In this document: piece by piece, positions 8,151 through 18,326 of the stretch
How positions within the stretch are numbered: the stretch's first letter is position 1
Layout of the letters: the number at the start of each line of letters is the position of its first letter
Source of the DNA: Pseudomonas bohemica
Lineage (GTDB): Bacteria; Pseudomonadota; Gammaproteobacteria; Pseudomonadales; Pseudomonadaceae
Reading direction: 5' to 3'
DNA length: 64,000 bases
NCBI RefSeq assembly: GCF_002934685.1
Contig: NZ_NKHL01000121.1
Location: 229,589-293,588 of the forward strand
The notes under the pieces: model-generated
The model's input: the letters and a program-made list of their open reading frames with translations, nothing else
Told to the model about the DNA's origin: nothing
Databases searched by the model: none
Made by a program: the position numbers and the translations under genes

Positions 8151-9965
8151 CTGGTCAACGTCAGTACCCTTGAGCACGGCGACATAGTACGACAGCAACT
8201 GCAGCGGAATGGTGTACAGGATCGGCGCCAGGGCATCGACGATGTGTGGCATCGAGATGACGTGGGTACCGGTTCCGTCATTCAGGCCGGCCTGCTCGTC
8301 GGCGAAGACGATCAGTTCGCCGCCACGGGCGCGCACTTCCTGGAGGTTGGATTTCAGCTTTTCCAGCAGCTCGTTGTTCGGCGCGACGGTCACCACTGGC
8401 ATGTCGCTGTCCACCAGCGCGAGCGGGCCGTGTTTCAGTTCTCCTGCCGGGTAGGCTTCGGCGTGGATGTAGGAAATCTCCTTGAGTTTGAGCGCGCCTT
8501 CCATCGCCACCGGGAATTGCGCACCACGACCGAGGAACAGCGTATGGCTCTTTTCGGCGAACAGCTCTGCGACTTTTTCCACCGTGCTGTCCATCGCCAG
8601 TGCTTCGCCCAGGCGGGTCGGCAAGCGGCGCAGTTCTTCCACCAGTTCGGCCTCGACACCTGGCTCCAGCGAGCCCTGGACCTGGCCGACCGAGAGAGTC
8701 AGCAGCATCAGGGCGACCAGCTGAGTCGTGAACGCTTTGGTCGACGCCACGCCGATTTCCGGACCGGCCTGTGTCAGCAGCGTCAGGTCGGATTCACGCA
8801 CCAGCGAACTGATGCCGACGTTGCAGATCGCAAGGCTGGCGAGAAAGCCCCCTTCTTTTGGAGAGCGCAGCTTGGCGTTGCGCAGGGCAGCCAGGGTGTC
8901 GGCGGTTTCGCCGGACTGGGAGATCGAGACGAACAGCGTGTCCGGCTGGACCACGACCTTTCGATAACGGAACTCGCTGGCGACTTCGACCTGACAGGGA
9001 ATACCCGCCAGACCTTCGAGCCAGTAGCGAGCAACCATACCTGCGTGGTAACTGGTGCCGCAGGCGACGATCTGCACGTTGCGAACCTTGGCGAACAACT
9101 CGGCAGCCTGCGGACCGAATGCCTGCACCAGCACCTGCTCCTGACCGAGACGCCCTTCCAGCGTGCGTTGCACAACCTTTGGTTGCTCGTGAATTTCCTT
9201 GAGCATGAAGTGGCGAAATTCACCTTTGTCGGCCGCTTCTGCGCCTTCGCGGTACTGCACCACTTCACGCTCGACCGGCAAGCCCGCAGCGGTCCAGATC
9301 TGCACGCTGTCGCGGCGGATTTCGGCGATATCGCCCTCTTCCAGATACATGAAGCGGTCAGTGACTTGGCGAAGCGCCAGTTGGTCGGACGCTAGGAAGT
9401 TTTCCCCCAACCCCAGACCGACCACCAACGGACTGCCGCTGCGGGCCGCAACCAGGCGATCGGGCTGTTTGGCGCTGATCACAGCCAGGCCATACGCGCC
9501 GTGTAGCTCCTTGACCGTGGCTTTCAAGGCCGCAGCCAGGTCCGGAATGTCCCGCAGTTTGTGGTGCAGCAGGTGGGCGATCACTTCGGTGTCGGTATCT
9601 GAAGTAAATACGTAACCCAAGCCCTGCAGACGTTCACGCAGCGACTCATGGTTTTCGATGATGCCGTTGTGCACGACCGCCAGTTCGCCATTGGAAAAAT
9701 GCGGATGGGCGTTCTGCTCGGTCGGCGCACCATGGGTGGCCCAGCGCACATGGGCAATGCCCAGACGGCCGGCCAGAGGATCGCCAGCCAAGGATTGCTC
9801 AAGCTCGTTGACCTTTCCGACACGGCGGCGACGCTCGAGCACACCGGCGTTGCTGAACAGCGCCACACCCGCGCTGTCGTAGCCGCGGTATTCCAGGCGC
9901 TTGAGGCCTTCCAGCAGGATGGCAGTGACATTACGTTCAGCGACGGCGCCGACAATTCCACACAT
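8115..9965 (-). CDS. glmS: Glutamine-fructose-6-phosphate aminotransferase (isomerizing)
   Basis: GlmS makes glucosamine-6-phosphate from fructose-6-phosphate and glutamine, the committed step to UDP-GlcNAc for peptidoglycan and LPS. The N terminus MCGIVGA supplies the catalytic cysteine of the glutaminase domain (about 1-230). Two SIS sugar-isomerase domains follow (SISQSGETADT near 350, then GRGAQFPVAMEGALKLKE), and the protein ends KSVTVE as in E. coli. At 616 residues it is slightly longer than the E. coli enzyme (609), apparently through a short insertion around LRSPKEG between NAK and GFLASL. It starts nine bases after glmR ends, so the two are probably co-transcribed. Confidence 0.98.
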   Translation of the reverse strand: MCGIVGAVAERNVTAILLEGLKRLEYRGYDSAGVALFSNAGVLERRRRVGKVNELEQSLAGDPLAGRLGIAHVRWATHGAPTEQNAHPHFSNGELAVVHNGIIENHESLRERLQGLGYVFTSDTDTEVIAHLLHHKLRDIPDLAAALKATVKELHGAYGLAVISAKQPDRLVAARSGSPLVVGLGLGENFLASDQLALRQVTDRFMYLEEGDIAEIRRDSVQIWTAAGLPVEREVVQYREGAEAADKGEFRHFMLKEIHEQPKVVQRTLEGRLGQEQVLVQAFGPQAAELFAKVRNVQIVACGTSYHAGMVARYWLEGLAGIPCQVEVASEFRYRKVVVQPDTLFVSISQSGETADTLAALRNAKLRSPKEGGFLASLAICNVGISSLVRESDLTLLTQAGPEIGVASTKAFTTQLVALMLLTLSVGQVQGSLEPGVEAELVEELRRLPTRLGEALAMDSTVEKVAELFAEKSHTLFLGRGAQFPVAMEGALKLKEISYIHAEAYPAGELKHGPLALVDSDMPVVTVAPNNELLEKLKSNLQEVRARGGELIVFADEQAGLNDGTGTHVISMPHIVDALAPILYTIPLQLLSYYVAVLKGTDVDQPRNLAKSVTVE

Positions 9966-9974
9966 GGTCTTCTC

Positions 9975-10742
9975 CTAGGAAACAGCGGCGCAGATCAACG
10001 TAACGCCGCGAGCCTGAATTTGTTCGCGAACCTCATGGGGCAGGCGATCATCGGTGATAAGGGTATGGACGCTGCTCCACGGCAGCTCCAGGTTGGGGAT
10101 CTTGCGACCGACTTTGTCGGCGTCGACCATCACGATCACTTCGCGGGCGACTTCAGCCATTACCCGGCTCAACCCCAACAATTCGTTGAAAGTCGTAGTA
10201 CCGCGCTGCAAATCGATGCCATCGGCGCCAATGAACAATTGATCGAAATCGTACGAACGCAGCACCTGTTCGGCGACTTGGCCCTGAAAGGACTCCGAAT
10301 GCGGGTCCCAAGTACCACCAGTCATCAGCAGCACCGGCTCATGTTCCAGTTCGCCCAAAGCGTTGGCCACATGCAGCGAGTTGGTCATCACAACCAGACC
10401 CGGCTGCTGCCCGAGTTCGGGAATCATCGCGGCAGTCGTACTGCCGCTGTCGATGATGATCCGCGCGTGCTCGCGAATGCGGGCGACAGCAGCACGGGCA
10501 ATGGCCTGTTTGTAGCGAGATACCGGGTGGCCGGGTTCGCCGATCAGCTCCTGTGGCATCGGGACCGCCCCGCCGTAGCGACGAAGCAGCAGCCCGTTGC
10601 TTTCCAGTGCAGCCAGATCCTTGCGAACGGTGACTTCGGATGTTTCGAAACGTTTGGCCAACGCATCCACACTCACTTCGCCCTGTTCGTTGAGCAGGGC
10701 GAGGATATTATGGCGACGCTGCGGAGTATTACGTTTCGACAT
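9975..10742 (-). CDS. glmR: DeoR-family transcriptional regulator GlmR
   Basis: The 255-residue repressor-type protein has an N-terminal DeoR helix-turn-helix (RRHNILALLNEQGEV...SEVTVRKDLAALE, residues about 9-50). A C-terminal DeoR sugar-phosphate sensor domain includes IIIDSGSTTAAM and GADGIDLQRG. It lies directly upstream of glmS with a nine-base gap. In pseudomonads the DeoR-type gene at this position is known as glmR and is linked to glmS control; that it senses an amino-sugar phosphate is inferred from the family. Paired TCGAAAGAT repeats just upstream of its start suggest autoregulation. Confidence 0.9.
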   Translation of the reverse strand: MSKRNTPQRRHNILALLNEQGEVSVDALAKRFETSEVTVRKDLAALESNGLLLRRYGGAVPMPQELIGEPGHPVSRYKQAIARAAVARIREHARIIIDSGSTTAAMIPELGQQPGLVVMTNSLHVANALGELEHEPVLLMTGGTWDPHSESFQGQVAEQVLRSYDFDQLFIGADGIDLQRGTTTFNELLGLSRVMAEVAREVIVMVDADKVGRKIPNLELPWSSVHTLITDDRLPHEVREQIQARGVTLICAAVS

Positions 10743-10754
10743 GCTGACCTTAAG

Positions 10755-10802
10755 TTTCGTTTCGAAAGATAATTACGGAAATGGAAACCTATCGAAAGAT
10801 AT
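10755..10802 (-). promoter_or_regulatory. Probable GlmR operator: paired TCGAAAGAT repeats
   Basis: TCGAAAGAT occurs at 10762-10770 and 10792-10800, exactly 30 bp apart (about three helical turns). A further half-match, GTTTCG, abuts the first. They lie 20-60 bp upstream of the glmR start, where a promoter should be. DeoR-family sites are often tandem TTTCG/CGAAA-type repeats. The remaining bases to glmU (10803-11009) show no gene. Confidence 0.5.
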
Positions 10803-11009
10803 TCGTCAAGGGACAGGGTTCATTTTTTGTAGCCAGTGAACGCTGTCGCAGCACGGCTTCCCAGTGGGGCGAGTGTGTCCCCAAGCTTTGAGCCATGCGG
10901 CCCGCGTCAAGTACTCAGCTTTCTGGATAAAGCCAAGCCTGGCGTGCGATGCCTGAATCTGGGCTGAATGCTGATATTGCGCACCAGCCAGACTCAGTTG
11001 TGGATAACT

Positions 11010-12377
11010 TCAGTCCTTTTGGATTTTCACCGGGCGTTTCCAGCCATCGATATTGCGCTGGCGGGCGCGGGCCACGGCTAGTTGCTGCGTTGGGACATTT
11101 TGATTGATGGTGGAGCCCGCAGCGGTGGTGGCGCCAGATGAGATATCCACAGGGGCTACCAAGGAATTGTTGGAGCCGATAAACACATCTTCTCCTATCA
11201 CCGTCCTGTGTTTGTTGGCGCCGTCATAGTTACAAGTAATCGTCCCCGCACCGATATTGGTATGCGCGCCGATCACGGCGTCTCCCAAGTACGTCAGGTG
11301 ACCGGCCTTGGCGCCCTCGCCCATTTCGGCGTTTTTCAGCTCGACGAAGTTACCCACATGAGCTCGAGGCCCTAGAACGCTGCCCGGACGCAGCCGAGCA
11401 AATGGGCCTGCATCCGCGCCTTCGCCGACAATCGCGCCTTCGAGATGACTGTTGGCCTTGATGATCGCCCCTTTGCGCAATGTGCTGTTCTTGATCACAC
11501 AGTTTGGGCCGATAGAAACGTCGTCCTCGATGAGTACATGGCCTTCGAGAATCACGTTGATGTCGATCATGACATCTCGGCCGACGGTCACTTCACCGCG
11601 AACATCGAAACGCGCGGGATCACGCAGGGTCACGCCAAGGGCCATCAGGCGGCGAGCTTCGCGCAATTGATAGTGACGCTCCAGCTCGGCAAGTTGCTTG
11701 CGATCGTTGGCGCCCTGCACTTCCATGGCATCCAGAGGCTGTGCGGTGGCTACGGTTAGACCGTCGCTGACCGCCATGGCTATCACGTCGGTCAGGTAAT
11801 ACTCGCCTTGGGCGTTGTTGTTCGAGAGACGGCCCAGCCAGTCGGCCAGCCGTTTGCCAGGCACTGCCAGAATGCCGGTGTTGCCTTCCTTGATGGCTTT
11901 CTGCGCTTCGCTGGCATCCTTATGCTCGATGATGGCGCTGACGCGATTCTCGGCGTCTCGCACGATACGGCCATAGCCGGTCGGGTCTTCGAGGTTGACG
12001 GTCAGCAGGCCCAGTTGTTGGTTGTTGACCAAAGTCAGCAGCCGGTGCAGGGTCTCGACTTCGATCAGTGGTACATCACCGTAAAGGATCAGCACCGTAT
12101 CTGCACTCAGCTGCGGAACAGCTTGGGCGACTGCGTGGCCGGTGCCCAGTTGCCTGTCCTGCAACACGAAGTTCAGATCATCCGCCGCAAGGCGTTCGCG
12201 GACCAGATCTGCGCCGTGACCGATTACCACCTGAATGCTCTGCGGCGAAAGCTGACGCGCGCTGTGGATCACGTGGCCCAGCATGGAGTTGCCGGCAACC
12301 GGGTGCAGAACCTTGGGCAAGGCAGAACGCATGCGGGTGCCCTGACCGGCGGCAAGAATGACGATATCGAGAGACAT
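11010..12377 (-). CDS. glmU: Bifunctional UDP-N-acetylglucosamine pyrophosphorylase / glucosamine-1-phosphate N-acetyltransferase
   Basis: GlmU performs the last two steps to UDP-GlcNAc: acetylation of glucosamine-1-phosphate and uridylation. The N-terminal pyrophosphorylase domain opens with LAAGQGTRMRSALPKVLHP (residues 7-25), followed by LYGDVPLI. The C-terminal half is a left-handed beta-helix of hexapeptide repeats with the acetyltransferase site (YLGDAVIGAHTNIGAGTITCNYDG). At 455 residues it matches the E. coli enzyme (456). It follows the ATP synthase operon on the same strand, separated by a terminator, and supplies the same pathway as glmS. Confidence 0.98.
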   Translation of the reverse strand: MSLDIVILAAGQGTRMRSALPKVLHPVAGNSMLGHVIHSARQLSPQSIQVVIGHGADLVRERLAADDLNFVLQDRQLGTGHAVAQAVPQLSADTVLILYGDVPLIEVETLHRLLTLVNNQQLGLLTVNLEDPTGYGRIVRDAENRVSAIIEHKDASEAQKAIKEGNTGILAVPGKRLADWLGRLSNNNAQGEYYLTDVIAMAVSDGLTVATAQPLDAMEVQGANDRKQLAELERHYQLREARRLMALGVTLRDPARFDVRGEVTVGRDVMIDINVILEGHVLIEDDVSIGPNCVIKNSTLRKGAIIKANSHLEGAIVGEGADAGPFARLRPGSVLGPRAHVGNFVELKNAEMGEGAKAGHLTYLGDAVIGAHTNIGAGTITCNYDGANKHRTVIGEDVFIGSNNSLVAPVDISSGATTAAGSTINQNVPTQQLAVARARQRNIDGWKRPVKIQKD

Positions 12378-12447
12378 GAGGGGATTCCAGGCGAGCGAGC
12401 CGCAGCATAGGCTGGGCTGGTGATTCAGGAGTAAAGAGCCGAAAAAG

Positions 12448-12474
12448 AAAAAGGGTAGCCGAGGCTACCCTTTT
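12448..12474 (-). terminator. Rho-independent terminator of the atp operon
   Basis: GGGTAGCC and GGCTACCC form a perfect stem (12453-12470) with a tiny loop. It is flanked by A-runs and T-runs on both sides, so it could work in either direction. It lies 30-55 bp after the atpC stop and upstream of glmU. Confidence 0.85.
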
Positions 12475-12502
12475 ACTCAATCGCGCATCGGAGTCGCCGA
12501 CC

Positions 12503-12928
12503 TTAGCCGCCGAACTTCTTGCGAATTTGCTGAACGGTGCGCAGCTGGGCTGCGGCCTCCGCCAGACGTGCAGCTGCAGATCCGTAGTCGAAATCTGCGC
12601 CTTTCTCATTCAGGGCGCGCTCGGCCGCCTTTACGGCTTCCTGAGCAGAGGCTTCGTCCAGGTCAGCAGCGCGTTGCACGGTATCGGCAAGCACTTTGAC
12701 CATGTTCGGTTGAACCTCAAGGAAACCACCGGAGATGTAATACACCTCGGCTTCTCCACCCTGCTTGATCAGACGGATCGGACCCGGCTTCAGATCAGTG
12801 ATCAGCGGCGCGTGACCTGGAGCAATACCGATATCACCCAGGTTACCGTGTGCAATCACCATCTCGACCAGACCGGAGAAAATCTCTCCTTCCGCGCTGA
12901 CGATATCGCAATGGACTGTCATAGCCAT
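12503..12928 (-). CDS. atpC: F1Fo ATP synthase subunit epsilon
   Basis: Epsilon is part of the F1 central stalk and inhibits ATP hydrolysis. The protein opens MAMTVHCDIVSAEGEIFSG, followed by the beta-sandwich with GDIGIAPGHAPLIT, then the C-terminal helical hairpin (ADLDEASAQEAVKAAERAL). Its 141 residues are close to the usual 139. It is the last gene of the atp operon, 44 bp after atpD, and is followed by a strong terminator. Confidence 0.97.
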   Translation of the reverse strand: MAMTVHCDIVSAEGEIFSGLVEMVIAHGNLGDIGIAPGHAPLITDLKPGPIRLIKQGGEAEVYYISGGFLEVQPNMVKVLADTVQRAADLDEASAQEAVKAAERALNEKGADFDYGSAAARLAEAAAQLRTVQQIRKKFGG

Positions 12929-12972
12929 TTGCTTGCCTCAACCTGATTAGCGCCCGTCGCCGAGCGCCTGGA

Positions 12973-14349
12973 TTACAGTTTCTTGGCTTTCTCGATCGCT
13001 TCTTCGATGCCGCCGACCATGTAGAACGCCTGTTCTGGCAGGTGGTCGTAGTCACCAGCGAGGATGCCTTTGAAGCCAGCAATGGTGTCTTTCAGGGAAA
13101 CGTATTTACCCGATGCACCGGTGAATACTTCAGCCACGAAGAACGGCTGCGACAGGAAGCGCTGAATCTTACGAGCGCGGGATACCAACTGCTTGTCGGT
13201 TTCCGACAGCTCGTCCATACCCAGGATCGCGATGATGTCTTTCAGCTCTTTGTAGCGCTGCAGAACGTATTGAACGCCGCGAGCGGTGTCGTAGTGGTCC
13301 TGGCCGATAACGTTCGGGTCCAGCTGCCGCGAAGTCGAGTCCAATGGATCGACCGCCGGGTAGATACCCAGGGAAGCGATATCACGGGACAGAACGACGG
13401 TGGCGTCCAAGTGGGCGAAGGTGGTCGCTGGCGACGGGTCGGTCAGGTCGTCCGCTGGTACGTATACCGCCTGGATCGAGGTGATCGAACCTTCTTTGGT
13501 CGAAGTGATGCGCTCTTGCAGCACGCCCATCTCTTCAGCCAGAGTCGGCTGGTAACCTACTGCCGAAGGCATACGGCCCAGCAGTGCGGATACTTCTGTA
13601 CCGGCCAGGGTGTAACGGTAGATGTTGTCGACGAACAGCAGAACGTCGTTACCTTCGTCACGGAATTTCTCTGCCATGGTCAAACCGGTCAGAGCGACGC
13701 GCAGACGGTTTCCCGGCGGCTCGTTCATCTGGCCGTAAACCAGTGCCACTTTGTCCAGAACGTTGGAGTCCTTCATCTCGTGGTAGAAGTCGTTACCCTC
13801 ACGAGTACGCTCACCCACACCGGCGAACACAGAATAACCGCTGTGCTCGATGGCGATGTTACGGATCAGCTCCATCATGTTTACGGTCTTGCCGACACCG
13901 GCACCACCGAACAGACCAACTTTACCGCCTTTGGCGAACGGGCAGACCAGGTCAATAACCTTGATGCCGGTTTCCAGCAGGTCGTTGCCGCCTGCCTGGT
14001 CAGCGAACGAAGGTGCTGGACGGTGAATGCCCCAGCGCTCTTCGGTGTCGATCGGGCCAGCTTCGTCGATTGGGTTGCCCAGAACGTCCATGATCCGGCC
14101 CAGAGTCGCTTTACCGACCGGTACGGAAATGGCTGCGCCAGTGTCGACAACGTCCAGACCGCGCTTCAAGCCTTCGGTGGAACCCATCGCAATGGTACGA
14201 ACTACGCCGTCGCCCAGCTGTTGCTGAACTTCCAGGGTAGTTTCCGCGCCTTGTACTTTCAGCGCGTTGTAGATGCTCGGTACGCTGTCGCGTGGAAATT
14301 CCACGTCGATCACGGCGCCGATGATTTGAACGATACGTCCGCTACTCAT
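12973..14349 (-). CDS. atpD: F1Fo ATP synthase subunit beta
   Basis: Beta is the catalytic F1 subunit. The nucleotide-binding P-loop GGAGVGKT lies at residues 148-155. Further hallmarks are GERTREGNDFYHEM with the catalytic glutamate, and VLLFVDNIYRYTLAGTEVSALLGRMPSAVGY. It is 458 residues long (E. coli 460). An AGAGG-type ribosome site precedes the ATG. It sits between atpG and atpC in the standard order. One small departure is NIYRYTLAG, where many homologues have NIFRFTLAG/TQAG; it is unlikely to matter. Confidence 0.98.
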   Translation of the reverse strand: MSSGRIVQIIGAVIDVEFPRDSVPSIYNALKVQGAETTLEVQQQLGDGVVRTIAMGSTEGLKRGLDVVDTGAAISVPVGKATLGRIMDVLGNPIDEAGPIDTEERWGIHRPAPSFADQAGGNDLLETGIKVIDLVCPFAKGGKVGLFGGAGVGKTVNMMELIRNIAIEHSGYSVFAGVGERTREGNDFYHEMKDSNVLDKVALVYGQMNEPPGNRLRVALTGLTMAEKFRDEGNDVLLFVDNIYRYTLAGTEVSALLGRMPSAVGYQPTLAEEMGVLQERITSTKEGSITSIQAVYVPADDLTDPSPATTFAHLDATVVLSRDIASLGIYPAVDPLDSTSRQLDPNVIGQDHYDTARGVQYVLQRYKELKDIIAILGMDELSETDKQLVSRARKIQRFLSQPFFVAEVFTGASGKYVSLKDTIAGFKGILAGDYDHLPEQAFYMVGGIEEAIEKAKKL

Positions 14350-14377
14350 TAGCTGGATCCTCTGAATATTTGAACCG

Positions 14378-15238
14378 TTAAACCGCGGCAGCGCCGCCGA
14401 CGATTTCCGAGATCTCTTGGGTGATCGCTGCCTGACGCGCCTTGTTGTAGATCAGCTGCAAATCGCTGATCAGGTCACCGGCGTTGTCAGTGGCGTTCTT
14501 CATCGCGATCATCCGCGCGGCTTGTTCAGCTGCGTTGTTCTCGACCACCGCCTGGTAGACCTGCGACTCCACGTAACGGACCATCAAGCCGTCCAGCAGC
14601 TCTTTGGCGTCGGGTTCGTACAGGTAATCCCAGTGGTGCTTGAGTTCTTGATCCTGGGTGGCGACCAACGGAATCAACTGCTCGACCGTTGGTTGCTGAG
14701 TCATGGTGTTGATGAACTTGTTGGATACCACGGACAGGCGGTCAATACGGCCCTCCAGGTAGGCATCCAGCATCACCTTGACGCTGCCGATCAAATCGTT
14801 GATCGACGGCTCTTCGCCCAAGTGGCTGATCGCAGCGACGACGTTACCGCCGAAGTTGCGGAAAAACGCCGCACCTTTGCTGCCGACCACGCACAGATCG
14901 ATCTCTACGCCGTTTTCACGGTTCTTCGCCATGTCCTTGACCAAAGCCTTGAACAGGTTGGTATTCAAGCCACCACACAGACCACGGTCACTGCTTACCA
15001 CGATATAACCGACGCGCTTCACTTCGCGGTCGATCATGAACGGGTGCCGGTATTCCGGGTTAGCGTTGGCGAGATGACCAATCACCTGGCGGATGCGCTC
15101 CGCGTAAGGACGGCTAGCAGCCATGCGCATTTGAGCCTTGCGCATTTTGCTGACCGCCACTTTTTCCATGGCGCTGGTGATCTTTTGCGTGCTTTTGATG
15201 CTCGCAATCTTGCTGCGAATCTCTTTTGCGCCTGCCAT
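14378..15238 (-). CDS. atpG: F1Fo ATP synthase subunit gamma
   Basis: Gamma is the rotating central shaft that couples the c-ring to the catalytic beta subunits. The N-terminal helix (AGAKEIRSKIASIKSTQKITSAMEKVAVSKM) and the C-terminal helix (MIAMKNATDNAGDLISDLQLIYNKARQAAITQEI) form the coiled coil. The middle domain contains SSDRGLCGGLN. At 286 residues it is normal length. It lies 50 bp after atpA and 28 bp before atpD. Confidence 0.98.
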   Translation of the reverse strand: MAGAKEIRSKIASIKSTQKITSAMEKVAVSKMRKAQMRMAASRPYAERIRQVIGHLANANPEYRHPFMIDREVKRVGYIVVSSDRGLCGGLNTNLFKALVKDMAKNRENGVEIDLCVVGSKGAAFFRNFGGNVVAAISHLGEEPSINDLIGSVKVMLDAYLEGRIDRLSVVSNKFINTMTQQPTVEQLIPLVATQDQELKHHWDYLYEPDAKELLDGLMVRYVESQVYQAVVENNAAEQAARMIAMKNATDNAGDLISDLQLIYNKARQAAITQEISEIVGGAAAV

Positions 15239-15288
15239 GTAACACCTATCAGGTTAGCAAGCGGGAGCCTCGCGACTCCCGCTGCGGC

Positions 15289-16833
<1,545 letters not shown>

Positions 16834-16854
16834 TGCTCTGCTGCCCCTTCAAAC

Positions 16855-17391
16855 TCAAGATTTCAATGCTTCGGCTAGTTGCGCGAGTTTGCCGCGAACT
16901 GAGCCATCGATAACCAGGTCGCCGGCGCGGATGATGACACCACCTATCAGGGCAGCATCCTCCGCAGCGTGCAGGCGCACTTCCCGGCCGAGCCGTGCAC
17001 TGAGAACCTTGGCGAGTTTGTCTTGCTGTTCTTGGTTCAATGCGAAAGCACTGGTGACATCCACATCTACCGATTTTTCCTGCTCGGCCTTGTACAGCTC
17101 GAACAGTTCGGAGATCTCCGGCAGAAGCTGGAGACGGTCGTTTTCAGCAACGACGTGGATGAAATTCTGTGCCTTGGCATCGAACTTGTCGCCGCACACT
17201 TCAATAAAAGTGGCGGCCTTGTCTGCGCTCGTCAGTCGCGGGGCCTTGAGCATGCGCTGCATTGTGTCGTCTTGCGACACTGCAGCAGCCAGGCCGAGCA
17301 TGGCTGACCAATTGGCCAGCTGCTGGTGGGCCTGGGCATGCTCGAAGGCTGCCTTAGCGTAAGGTCGGGCCAACGTGGTCAGTTCTGCCAT
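16855..17391 (-). CDS. atpH: F1Fo ATP synthase subunit delta
   Basis: Delta caps F1 and ties it to the b-subunit peripheral stalk. The N-terminal helical domain (TTLARPYAKAAFEHAQAHQQLANW) and the C-terminal conserved stretch (ALIGGVIIRAGDLVIDGSVRGKLAQLAEALKS) fit OSCP/delta. The 178-residue length is typical. It sits between atpF (12 bp upstream) and atpA (21 bp downstream). Confidence 0.97.
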   Translation of the reverse strand: MAELTTLARPYAKAAFEHAQAHQQLANWSAMLGLAAAVSQDDTMQRMLKAPRLTSADKAATFIEVCGDKFDAKAQNFIHVVAENDRLQLLPEISELFELYKAEQEKSVDVDVTSAFALNQEQQDKLAKVLSARLGREVRLHAAEDAALIGGVIIRAGDLVIDGSVRGKLAQLAEALKS

Positions 17392-17403
17392 GATCGCCCT
17401 CGC

Positions 17404-17874
17404 TTAGATTTCTGCAGCCAGTTTGTTAACCAGCTCCGCGTGCGCGTTTTGATCGATTGTGGCACCCAGGATCTTCTCTGCGCCGTTGACTGCCAAGCTA
17501 CCCAGTTGGGCGCGCAGCGCGTCTTTGACGCCGTTCAGTTCCTGCTCGATCTCGGCCTGAGCCTGAGCCTTGATGCGGTCAGCATCGACACGGGCCTGTT
17601 CACGGGCTTCGTCGACGATCTGAGTACCGCGTTTCTTGGCTTGCTCAATGATTTCAGCTGCCTGAGCCTTTGCTTCGCGCAGTTGCTGACCCGCTTTATC
17701 TTGGGCCAGTTCCAGGTCGCGAGCTGCTCGGGTGGCAGCGTCCAGTCCATCCGCGATCTTCTTCTGACGTTCGTGCAAAGCCGCGATGACCGGAGGCCAC
17801 ACGAACTTCATGCAGAACAGCACAAAAATGAAGAACGCAACGGACTGGCCAATCAGGGTTGCATTAATGTTCAC
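17404..17874 (-). CDS. atpF: F1Fo ATP synthase subunit b
   Basis: Subunit b forms the peripheral stator stalk. A single N-terminal membrane helix (residues about 5-25, LIGQSVAFFIFVLFCMKFVWPP) is followed by a long charged coiled coil (AATRAARDLELAQDKAGQQLREAKAQAAEIIEQAKK). At 156 residues it equals the E. coli protein. It follows atpE by 57 bp. Confidence 0.97.
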   Translation of the reverse strand: MNINATLIGQSVAFFIFVLFCMKFVWPPVIAALHERQKKIADGLDAATRAARDLELAQDKAGQQLREAKAQAAEIIEQAKKRGTQIVDEAREQARVDADRIKAQAQAEIEQELNGVKDALRAQLGSLAVNGAEKILGATIDQNAHAELVNKLAAEI

Positions 17875-17931
17875 GCCAACACCTCGCTCGTTCGTTGTCC
17901 ATCACACCAATCAACTCGAAAATTCGAGCGA

Positions 17932-18189
17932 TTAGCCAGCGAGTTGACCAACGAAGGGATTCGCAAAAGTGAAGAACAGAGCGATACCAACACCGATCAT
18001 GGTTACGGCGTCGAGCAGACCAGCCACGATGAACATTTTAACTTGCAGCATTGGAACCATTTCTGGTTGACGCGCAGCGCCTTCCAGGAATTTACCGCCC
18101 AGCAGGCCGAAACCGATTGCAGTACCCAGTGCGCCCAGGCCGATCAGCAGTGCAACAGCGATAGCAGTTAGACCAACTACAGTTTCCAT
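17932..18189 (-). CDS. atpE: F1Fo ATP synthase subunit c
   Basis: Subunit c forms the proton-driven rotor ring. It is a hairpin of two membrane helices joined by the polar RQP loop (residues 40-42). The proton-carrying aspartate is Asp60 in [12 protein letters not shown]. The 85-residue length is normal. A strong GGGAGG ribosome site precedes the ATG, with an A-rich leader behind it, suiting the high copy number needed relative to other subunits. The long gap from atpB (137 bp) carries a hairpin. Confidence 0.98.
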
Positions 18190-18282
18190 CTTTCCTCCCG
18201 ACTTTTACGTCGTATTGGTTAGGTTTTTTTAGATTAAAGCGGTAAAACAAAATCGTTTCTTACATCAAGCCCTCGCGGGCGC

Positions 18283-18302
18283 CCCCTCATCGCAATGAGG
18301 GG
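18283..18302 (-). promoter_or_regulatory. Intercistronic hairpin between atpB and atpE
   Basis: CCCCTCAT and ATGAGGGG form a perfect 8-bp stem around CGCA, 24 bases after the atpB stop. No T-run follows, so it is more likely an mRNA processing or stability element than a terminator; the operon continues into atpE. Confidence 0.5.
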
Positions 18303-18326
18303 ATCATCAGACACGCCAGGCGGGTC

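Noticed and set aside
7924..8187. Open frame running into the glmS end
   Set aside because: It crosses the palindromes and the 3' end of glmS on the other strand; there is no plausible start or product.
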